From assembly GCF_030757795.1 (NCBI RefSeq), contig NZ_JAUQWH010000038.1, positions 1-63,042 of the forward strand: DNA of 63,042 nucleotides. Direction: 5' to 3'. The position numbers were made by a program, and so were the translations under genes. Shown here piece after piece: positions 20,801-27,600 of this stretch. Below the pieces are notes generated by a model. The model was not told the DNA's origin. It worked only from the letters and a program-made list of their open reading frames with translations, and searched no databases. Origin of the DNA: Actinoplanes oryzae. GTDB lineage: Bacteria; Actinomycetota; Actinomycetes; Mycobacteriales; Micromonosporaceae. Numbering within the stretch: the stretch's first letter is position 1; every line of letters begins with the position of its first letter.

Positions 20801-21358
20801 GACATCGATGCCGACCTCAAGCTGGCCCGCGGCCGTGATGATCTGGCCCTCGCCCAGGCTCACCGGGCCGCCTCTCTCGCCGGCAGAGTAGGCGATCCCC
20901 ACGTCGTCGTGCAGGCCCGCACCACGCTGGCCGTCGTTCACCTGCGTCACGGGCGGCTCCAGGAGGCCCGCCGGGAGATCGAGGCAGCGCACCGGCGCCG
21001 GGCCGAGGGCGACTCCTTGCTGGTGCTCGCCGTCCGGGGGATCGTGCACCATCTCCTGGCGGAGCATGACATCGCGAAGGACGACTTCGGCCGGCTGCGC
21101 AACGAGGCCTTCACCCGCCGGGAGCGGGAGGACAAGGACTTCGGCGCCTGGGATTTCGAGGGCATCGCCATCTGTGGCTTGTTCCTGTACGGCAAGGCCG
21201 TCCTGCCCTCGGCGCAATCCGCCTTCGACACGGCTCGCCGGATCTGCCGGCCGGCGGGACTCGTCAAGCAACTCGAGGACCTCATCGAGATCCTCGACGC
21301 GGGGTCGGGACGACTCATTCCCGGCATCACGGCCGCCGGATCCGGTCCGACCGGCTGA
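17876..21358 (+). CDS. kinase-like (APH-type) + P-loop NTPase (STAND-like) + TPR protein
   Basis: Unrecognised as a named gene; 1160 residues of clear modular build. Residues 1-380 resemble aminoglycoside-phosphotransferase kinases: K69 in RLIMKYLP, catalytic-type loop HGDLHTDN (H239-N246) and LIDLSSYD with D264 as metal ligand. Residues 400-620 form a signalling NTPase: Walker A GREGIGKT (421-428), Walker B VVVAIDCAD (505-513), then ILISRT. A helical/winged region follows (about 640-760), then TPR-like helical pairs (about 780-1150; for example RLIEAQECYQAAID, AEAITTYRQALSLA). Start ATG 17876 has GGAGG 5 bases upstream. The plan matches the ternary conflict-system proteins in which a TCAD9-like kinase domain is joined to a STAND ATPase (family knowledge; not searched). 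Divergent from the membrane gene. Confidence 0.85.
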   Translation: MTDDAPLDAALRKLLLRFPRVREMLEVWCQDSLRIELVEELTDGRTEAVVALVKMSDRTGHEPRRLIMKYLPPRRRTRLDFDKLVRARQEAPEQFRERLVEVRYDRPVAIDTDSTVLFMDYPLLRRHDPAALTSLLRDAALGKTCHVVLHALFEEWNGREQRRVEEMPADVYLQRIAQWTCEPRGQLYERLRKNRSKLLELDCDTLPGDNGSLPNPVHLTRFGGDLIGRPMQVFRGRTHGDLHTDNILVAATGARGGADFRLIDLSSYDPDGFLAYDAAYLICSILAHRMADLPEDSGPLIRLMTGDPKRSAAAFPHDVRDAVRRIGQTCRESAPPPGWSLKHWYPNLLLAITGCALIYAGRELPAGDKALPWFIEFAARAAKAALSFLPDPVGRDTPVSGPAPWEQLIDRANFRILVLSGREGIGKTYALQRRLEKLRTTDADFTVRWIDLETEPSFGAADLVAILQDKIRPEKGAPARAYGRESDLLLGRLDALLDALGNRRVVVAIDCADRLIDDSGTMRDWHLNEALQLLSERTDHAVSIILISRTALSLDRQGWFGVAEIHTFDDGMTVEQLKSFCTAVDRSGVYRPSEDDKAWTDLRDRFDGNPRTGELAFALLDLVESGFADIRDVAAMLAEAEPQDSIGALFEALVPRLTELEQRILLALAVYRIPVDVDAVHAVTGLRYAGPSVGHALRRLASRRVIRHVGERYYLCYPDDERVIGCLGGEDARYEFGLRADAYLASLPEDRIEGLRDLWAYRARIDILIACGEFTQVNGVMRYIDGTYLSRWGYSWLLIGHREQLRDHLDDAREQRDNLHWLGKQYTDVGRLIEAQECYQAAIDMTDMDNELSAPKRLLNNMARIHFRRRRTAEAITTYRQALSLARRYNDAPAEVKTLEGLADCRRRLGGITLGDKYLERALRLASGDEVFPLQLKMARRDVESGRLWDAECRLVRAGKLLQESDDPAGACTLLDIDADLKLARGRDDLALAQAHRAASLAGRVGDPHVVVQARTTLAVVHLRHGRLQEARREIEAAHRRRAEGDSLLVLAVRGIVHHLLAEHDIAKDDFGRLRNEAFTRREREDKDFGAWDFEGIAICGLFLYGKAVLPSAQSAFDTARRICRPAGLVKQLEDLIEILDAGSGRLIPGITAAGSGPTG

Positions 21359-21362
21359 CCGG

Positions 21363-21965
21363 TCAGCCACGCAACCAGCCGCGCTCGTTGGCGTGTATCA
21401 ACGCCTCTGTGCGGGAGCGCACGCCCAGCCGCCGGTACAGGCCTTGGAGCAGCCGGAACATCGCCCGCTCCGAGTAACCGACCTGATTCGCCAGCGCGGC
21501 GACCGTCGAACCACCGGCGAGGGTTCGCAACCAGGCGAGCTGCTCCGGTGGCGGCCGATCGTCATCGGCCGGGTCGTCGGGCTCGGAAGCGAGTCTCCGC
21601 AACACTCCGAGCGGCAGGGTCACGTCGCCTGACACCAGACCGGTGACGAGGTGGAGCAGCCGCTCGGGGGAAGCCGACCGGTCGACCACCGAGACTGCAC
21701 CGGCCCGGACGGCCGCCGCCCCACCGGCATCGGTCGGTGCCGTCAGCATCGCGACGACCAGGTGGCTCCGGCCGATGTCGGCAAGCGCCGTCAATGTAGT
21801 CCAATCGGCTTCGGCGTCCACCGTCAGCAGCACTGTGGCGTGCCGATGACGACGAGCCCAGTCGAGGACGTCGGCCGGAGCCTCCGCCTGATGCCCGATG
21901 CCGGCAAGCAACGACACGATGCCATAGCGGTACATGGGCAGAGGATCGACGACAGCCACCCGCAC
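21363..21965 (-). CDS. atypical NarL/LuxR-type response regulator
   Basis: 200 residues: an N-terminal receiver-like domain (VAVVDPLPMYRYGIVSLLAG) and a C-terminal LuxR helix-turn-helix (GGSTVAALANQVGYSERAMFRLLQGLYRRLGV). The receiver is degenerate. The usual acidic pair after strand 1 is reduced to one Asp, and the conserved Lys after strand 5 is missing (VSVVDRSAS), so phosphorylation control is doubtful, although an Asp remains at the strand-3 position (VLLTVD). No histidine kinase is encoded nearby. GTG start. Its end is 4 bases from the end of the large NTPase gene, which converges on it; it may regulate that locus. Confidence 0.82.
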   Translation of the reverse strand: MRVAVVDPLPMYRYGIVSLLAGIGHQAEAPADVLDWARRHRHATVLLTVDAEADWTTLTALADIGRSHLVVAMLTAPTDAGGAAAVRAGAVSVVDRSASPERLLHLVTGLVSGDVTLPLGVLRRLASEPDDPADDDRPPPEQLAWLRTLAGGSTVAALANQVGYSERAMFRLLQGLYRRLGVRSRTEALIHANERGWLRG

Positions 21966-22208
21966 GCTCAGCCACCACTCCCATCACCCCGCCGCAACCG
22001 CTCCGATCATCGAGCGACCACGCCGCCTCAGGAAGTGCGAGTCGCAATATGGCGTGGATATGACGTCAGCATCGCGCCAAATCGCGAGCGCAAAGTGCTC
22101 ATAAGATCACTGTAGGTATAAGAAGTCATGGACCTGCCCAGGCGGGCCGTCTTAGCGTCGGCGGCAGACCGGCCGGCAATCGGCCGATACTTCCTCAGGG
22201 GCGGCCCC

Positions 22209-22619
22209 ATGCTGTATGACGACGACCAGAGCGGCCCGTCTTACTCACCGCTCGACAACAACGACGACAGATACGCGAACACACCCGAGGTCGATCCCGA
22301 ACTCCTCGCGCCGTTCGGCAATATCGACCGCATCCTCATCGTTCTCGCGATTGCCAGGCGCGCCCACGACATCAGCGGCTCCTTCAAGGCGGACCAGGTC
22401 TTGGGGAACGCCCACCTGCGAGCGGACGAGCCGAGCGGCGAGTCTGCCCTCGCCGAGTTGCGCGGGACCGGCGAGATCAAGGTGAAGCGCTACGGAGACG
22501 ATTATTACCTGGCCATCACCGAGCAAGGCGTCAAGCATGTTGACACTGTGACCGACGGACGCCTTCGCGAGGACCGTTCAGCCGAACGCCCGGATTCCGG
22601 CTTCGAAAGGGGTTTCTGA
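22209..22619 (+). CDS. small winged-helix-like protein of unknown function
   Basis: 136 residues, not assigned to a family. An acidic, disordered N-terminus (DDDQSG, DNNDDR) is followed by a compact domain from about residue 35 (DRILIVLAIARRAHDISG, ELRGTGEIKVKRYGDDYYLAITEQGVKHV) that reads as a winged helix with a terminal beta-hairpin, then a charged tail. ATG 22209 has AGGGGCGG upstream; the frame is open further upstream to 22128. It is the only co-oriented gene after the large NTPase gene and shares its moderate GC, so it may belong to the same accessory system, as DNA-binding or adaptor part. A TATAAG-like -10 is seen at 22117-22122. Confidence 0.6.
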   Translation: MLYDDDQSGPSYSPLDNNDDRYANTPEVDPELLAPFGNIDRILIVLAIARRAHDISGSFKADQVLGNAHLRADEPSGESALAELRGTGEIKVKRYGDDYYLAITEQGVKHVDTVTDGRLREDRSAERPDSGFERGF

Positions 22620-22692
22620 GAACGGCGGCCGGGCCGGCTCCTCCCTTCGCCGGCCGGCCGAAACCCTAAAATGGATACGCAAGCCGTTCAAC

Positions 22693-22920
22693 TCAGCCGC
22701 CCATGGCCACCGCGTGGGCCCAGCCGGCGCCGAGCACCAGCCATTCCTGCCGCTCCGTGGCGAAGGTGAGCGTCCTGTCGGCCCGGCTGTCACCGAAGCC
22801 GAAGGAGCACCTCTCGGCAGGGGCCGCCGGCACGCTGCCGGACTCCAGCAGCCCGAAGTCGTCCAGAGTGAGCGCCGCCGGCCCCGGCGCCGGATCCACC
22901 AGGAGCTCCACAGTCACCAT
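22693..22920 (-). CDS. doubtful small hypothetical protein
   Basis: 75-residue reading frame (starts MVTVELLVDPAPGPAALTL) with mixed hydrophobic and acidic composition unlike a random GC-rich frame, but no ribosome site near ATG 22920 and no recognised family. The region 22620-23070 otherwise shows no gene; it may be leftover sequence between the accessory patch and the HxlR gene. Confidence 0.3.
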   Translation of the reverse strand: MVTVELLVDPAPGPAALTLDDFGLLESGSVPAAPAERCSFGFGDSRADRTLTFATERQEWLVLGAGWAHAVAMGG

Positions 22921-23070
22921 GGGCTTTAGCGCAGACCGACGTCGTCGCGGTCACCGTCTGCGGCGTTACCCAGAAGTCGCCGCCGGCCAATGTCCCATGA
23001 CCCTCGCCGTCCACGCCTGCCCCTACGACATCGACCCAACGACGGGGACGAATGCCAGGACACGGCCGTG

Positions 23071-23502
23071 TCAGGCGACGCGGGCGTCGTGCTTGGCGCG
23101 GTGGGCGAGGACCTCGTCCATGTGGTCCTGGGCCCAGGTCTTGATGCCGCTCATCATGTCGCGCAGGGACAGGCCCAGCTCGGTCAGCTCGTACGTGACC
23201 GTCACCGGCACGGTGGGCTCGACGGTGCGGGTGACGAGGCCGTCGCGTTCCAGCGAGCGGAGCGTCTGGGTGAGCATCTTCTGGCTGACGCCGGCCAGCA
23301 GGCGGGACAGCTCGGAGTAGCGCAGCGGCCCGGGCTCGCCGGGGCCGCTGCCCGGGCGCCAGCCGGCGAGGGCGGTGACGATCAGGGTCACCCACTTGTC
23401 GGAGAGGCGCTCGAGCAGCTTGCGGCTCGGGCACTGGGCGAGGAAGGCGTCGTACTCCGCCTTGGCCTGGGCGCGCCTCTGCGCCGCTGTCGTTGTCGCC
23501 AC
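23071..23502 (-). CDS. HxlR family transcriptional regulator
   Basis: Winged-helix regulator of 143 residues. C-P-S-R in FLAQCPSRKLLERLSDKWVTLIV is the HxlR-type N-terminus with the conserved Cys often used for redox or electrophile sensing. LRYSELSRLLAGVSQKMLTQTLRSLERDGLV is the recognition region and VTYELTELG the wing. GTG 23502 is chosen because GGAGG lies just upstream; frames further upstream cross the operator. Divergent from an esterase gene with a palindrome between them, so it likely controls that gene and itself. Confidence 0.92.
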   Translation of the reverse strand: MATTTAAQRRAQAKAEYDAFLAQCPSRKLLERLSDKWVTLIVTALAGWRPGSGPGEPGPLRYSELSRLLAGVSQKMLTQTLRSLERDGLVTRTVEPTVPVTVTYELTELGLSLRDMMSGIKTWAQDHMDEVLAHRAKHDARVA

Positions 23503-23551
23503 GGGTGCCTCCTGCGGAGAAGGGGGGTGCCTTACGAACCTGAAAGTGCCT

Positions 23552-23568
23552 ACTTCCCGCCAGGAAGT
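23552..23568. promoter_or_regulatory. probable HxlR operator
   Basis: Inverted repeat ACTTCC (23552-23557) and GGAAGT (23563-23568) with a 5-base centre, midway between the divergent HxlR and esterase genes. Size and symmetry fit HxlR-family sites. Confidence 0.65.
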
Positions 23569-23620
23569 TACCCCACGAGAGTGGAGCGGCAAGGATGGAT
23601 CATCGGACAGGAGACACGCC

Positions 23621-24514
23621 ATGAGCCGTGCCCAGCGGGCCGCTCTCGACACCATGGTGCGCAGTTCGCCGGCCCCGGCCGCCGCGTCGATCGAGGAGGC
23701 GCGGGCGGGCTACGAGGCCTTCCTGGCGACTTTCCCGGTGCCGGACGGCATCAGCGGGGCGACCGTGCGGCTCGGGGGCAGGCCGGCCCTGGAGGTGACG
23801 CCGGACGCCGGGGGCCGGGGCGGGACCATTCTGTTCTTCCACGGCGGCGCCTGGGTGCAGGGGTCGCCGGCGGGCTATCTCAGCCTCGTCGGCAACCTGG
23901 TCGCCGGGACGGGCGTGCGGGCGCTGGCCGTCGACTACCGGCTGGCGCCGGAGCATCCGTTTCCCGCGGCGGTCGAGGACACGCTGGCCGCGTACCGGGG
24001 GCTGCTCGATCGGGGCACGGACCCGGCGGCGGTCGTCTTCGCCGGGGACTCCGCCGGGGGCGGCCTGACCGTCACCACGGCGCTCGCCGCGAAACGGGCC
24101 GGGCTGCCGCTGCCCGCCGGGCTCGTCGCCTTCTCCCCCGGCTTCGACGTCACGTGGTCGGGGGCGAGCATGACCGAGCGGGCGGCGGCGGACCCGATCT
24201 TCACGCGGGAGGCACTGGTCTCGATCGTCGCGCCGTACCTCGGGGCGGCCGATCCGGTGCAGGAGCTGCTCAGCCCGGCGCTGACCGGCGACCTGGGCGG
24301 GCTGCCGCCGATGCTGCTGCAGGTCGGGGGCAACGAGGTGCTGCTCGACGACTCGGTGCGGCTGGCCGCGCGGGCACGGGCGGCGGATGTCGACGTGGTG
24401 CTCGACTTCGTGGCCGGGGTGCCGCACGTGTTCCAGCTGCACACGCGGGCGCTCGACGAGGCTCGGGCCGCGCTGGAGCGAGCCGCGCTCTTCGTACGGC
24501 AATGCCTGGGGTGA
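23621..24514 (+). CDS. alpha/beta hydrolase, hormone-sensitive-lipase (bHSL) family esterase
   Basis: Cytosolic carboxylesterase of 297 residues. Oxyanion-hole motif HGG (74-76) in FFHGGAWVQGS, VDYRLAPEHPFPAAVED, nucleophile S144 in GDSAGGG, and H269 in VPHVFQLH as the probable catalytic His. No signal peptide. ATG 23621 with ACAGGAGA upstream. Divergent from the HxlR regulator and probably induced when that repressor is released. Substrates are likely short-chain esters, lactones or acetylated xenobiotics. Confidence 0.93.
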   Translation: MSRAQRAALDTMVRSSPAPAAASIEEARAGYEAFLATFPVPDGISGATVRLGGRPALEVTPDAGGRGGTILFFHGGAWVQGSPAGYLSLVGNLVAGTGVRALAVDYRLAPEHPFPAAVEDTLAAYRGLLDRGTDPAAVVFAGDSAGGGLTVTTALAAKRAGLPLPAGLVAFSPGFDVTWSGASMTERAAADPIFTREALVSIVAPYLGAADPVQELLSPALTGDLGGLPPMLLQVGGNEVLLDDSVRLAARARAADVDVVLDFVAGVPHVFQLHTRALDEARAALERAALFVRQCLG

Positions 24515-24531
24515 GGCAGAGCCACCAACGT

Positions 24532-24552
24532 CTTTGTAGGTTTCCTACAAAG
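24532..24552. promoter_or_regulatory. palindromic operator candidate upstream of acyl-CoA carboxylase
   Basis: Perfect inverted repeat with arms CTTTGTAGG (24532-24540) and CCTACAAAG (24544-24552) around TTT. It lies 99 bases before the carboxylase start. The TTGT...ACAA layout resembles GntR/FadR-family sites; no poly-T follows, so it is more likely an operator than a terminator of the esterase gene. The cognate regulator is not in the window. Confidence 0.55.
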
Positions 24553-24650
24553 CCGCCCGGCTGGCCCGCGCTGTGGTGGACATGGCGCGGGGCGCCGGGA
24601 GGAGGAAAGGTGGACAACAGATCGTTCCGCCTTCAGGAGGGCCAGTTCTG

Positions 24651-27600
24651 GTGTTCAGCCGTGTCGCCATCGTCAACCGCGGTGAGGCCGCCGTCCGGCT
24701 CATCCACGCCGTGCGGGATCTTGCCGCGGAGACCGGACAGCCGATCGAGACCGTCGCCCTGTACACCGACGTCGACCGGACGGCCACGTTCGTGCGCGAG
24801 GCCGATCTCGCCGTCGACCTGGGGCCCGCGTCCGCCCGGCCGTACCTGGACCTGAAGGTCCTGGAGCACGCGCTGGTCGAGTCCGGCGCGGACGCCGCGT
24901 GGGTCGGCTGGGGCTTCGTCGCCGAGGATCCGGCGTTCGCCGAGCTGTGCGAGAAGATCGGCATCACCTTCGTCGGGCCCAGCGCCGACGCCATGCGCAA
25001 GCTCGGCGACAAGATCGGCGCGAAGCTGATCGCCGAGGAGGTCGGGGTCCCCGTCGCGCCGTGGAGCCGCGGGGCGGTCGAGAGCCTGGAGGCGGCCACG
25101 GAGGCGGCGGCCGGGATCGGCTACCCGCTGATGCTCAAGGCCACGGCCGGCGGCGGCGGGCGCGGCATCCGGGTCATCCGCAGCGCGGACGAGCTGGCCG
25201 ACGCGTACGAGCGGACCTCCCAGGAGGCGGCACGCGCCTTCGGCAGCGGCATCGTCTTCCTGGAGCGCCTGGTCACCGGCGCCCGGCACGTCGAGGTGCA
25301 GGTCATCGCCGACGGTCAGGGCACGGCGTGGGCGCTGGGCGTGCGCGACTGCTCCGTGCAGCGGCGCAACCAGAAGGTCATCGAGGAGTCCGCGTCGCCG
25401 GTGCTCCCGCCGAACCGGATCACCGAGCTCAAGGAGTCGGCCGAGCGGCTGGCCGTGCGCGTGGGCTACCGGGGCGCGGCGACCGTCGAGTTCCTCTACC
25501 ACCCCGGCGAGGACCTGCTGGCGTTCCTCGAGGTCAACACCCGGCTGCAGGTCGAGCACCCGATCACCGAGTCGACCACCGGCTTCGACCTGGTCAAGGC
25601 GCAGCTGCACGTGGCCTCGGGCAACCGGCTCGAGGGCACGCCGCCGGCCGAGCGCGGGCACGCCGTCGAGGCGCGGCTCAACGCCGAGGACCCGGACCGC
25701 GACTTCGCCCCCTCCCCCGGCCGCATCGTGCGCCTGGACCTGCCCGCCGGCCCCGGCATCCGGGTCGACACCGGCGTGAGCGAGGGCGACACGATCCCCG
25801 CCGACTTCGACTCGATGATCGCCAAGATCATCGCGTACGGGGCCGACCGGGAGGAGGCGCTCGCCCGCCTGCGCCGCGCGATGGCCGAGACCACGGTCAT
25901 CATCGAGGGCGGCGCGACCAACAAGAGCTTCGTGCTCGACCTGCTCGACCAGCCCGAGGTGATCGACGGCAGCGCCGACACGGGCTGGATCGACCGGGTG
26001 CGCGCCGAGGGCCGCCTGGTCAGCCACCGCCACTCGGCCGTCGCGCTGGCGGCCGCGGCGATCGAGGCGTACGAGGAGGAGGAGCGCGCCGAGCGGCAGC
26101 GCCTGCTCTCCACCGCGTTCGGCGGCCGCCCACAGGTGCAGCACCGCAGCGGCACGCCGCTCGACCTCAAGCTGCGCGGCGCGAGCTACCGCATCCGGGT
26201 CGCCCGGGTCGGCGCCCACCGGTTCCGGGTCGGCATCGAGGCGGGCGGCGAGATGGCCACCGCCGACGTCGAGCTCGACCGGTACGACACGCACACCGGC
26301 CAGATCACCGTCAACGGCAGCCGCCACCGGCTGCTCACCGGCACGCACGGCCCGATCCACCTGGTCGAGGTCGACGGCGTCACGCACCGGGTCAGCCGGG
26401 ACGAGGGCGGCGTGCTGCGCTCCCCGATGCCCGCGCTGGTCGTGGCCACGCCGCTCGCCGTGGGCGCGGAGGTCGAGGCCGGGGCCCCGGTGCTCGTCCT
26501 CGAAGCCATGAAGATGGAGAACGTCCTGCGCGCGCCCTTCCGCGCCCGGCTCAAGGAGCTGGTCGTCGCGGTGGGCACCCAGGTCGAGAGCGGCGCCCCG
26601 CTGCTGCGGCTCGAGCCGCTCGGCGACGGCGCCGAGGCGGAGCAGGCGGCGGGCGAGGCGGTCGAGCTGGACCTGCCCGCGCCCCGGTCCCCCGGGCGTG
26701 AACAGCTCTCCCGCGGCCTCGAGGACCTGCGCAGCCTGCTGCTCGGCTACGACGTCGACCCGGTCGACGAGCGCCGGGTGCTGGCGGGCTATCTCGCCGC
26801 CCGGGGCCCTCAGCGGCCGCTGGAGGGCGAGCTGGAGCTGCTCTCGCTCTTCGCCGACCTGGCCGAGCTGAGCCGCAACCGGCCCGCCGGCGAGGACGCC
26901 GCGAGCGACACGCACGTGCACAGCGCCCGCGAGTTCTTCCACACCTACCTGCAGAGCCTCGACGTCGAGCGCGCCGGGCTCCCGGCGTCGTTCCAGGCCA
27001 AGCTGACCAAGGTGCTGCGGCACTACGGCGTGACCGAGCTGGAGCGCTCGGCCGCCCTCGAGTCGGCCGTGTTCCGCATCTTCCTGGCCCAGCAGCGCTC
27101 CGCCGCCGACGTCCGGATCGTGACGACGGTGCTGCGCACCTGGCTGACGGAGGCGCCGCCGGAGGACGCTCTGCGCGAGCCGACCGGTCTCGCGCTGGAG
27201 CGCCTGGTCGCCGCGACGCAGGTGCGCTTCCCGGTGGTGGCCGATCTCGCGCGGGGCGTCGTCTTCGCGTGGTTCGCCCAGCCGCTGCTGCGCCGCGAGC
27301 GCGCCCGCGTGTACGCCGACGTGCGCCGCCACCTGCGGCACCTGGACGCGGACCCGCAGGCCGCGGACCGGGGCGACCGCATCGCCGAGATGGTCCGCAG
27401 CACCGAGCCGCTGGTCCGGCTGCTCGGGCAGCGGCTCCTGCGGGCCGACCTGGACAACACGGTCATGCTCGAGGTGCTCAACCGCCGCTACTACGGCAAC
27501 AAGAGCCTGACCGCGCTGCGCACGACCGATCGGTTCGTGGTGGCCGAGCGCACGGACGGGACCATCGTCTCCGCGGCGGTGCGCTTCGACGAGCTGGGCA

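Noticed and set aside
24532..24552. Intrinsic terminator for the esterase gene
   Set aside because: No T-run after the stem and only a 3-base loop; the symmetry and position upstream of the carboxylase favour an operator.
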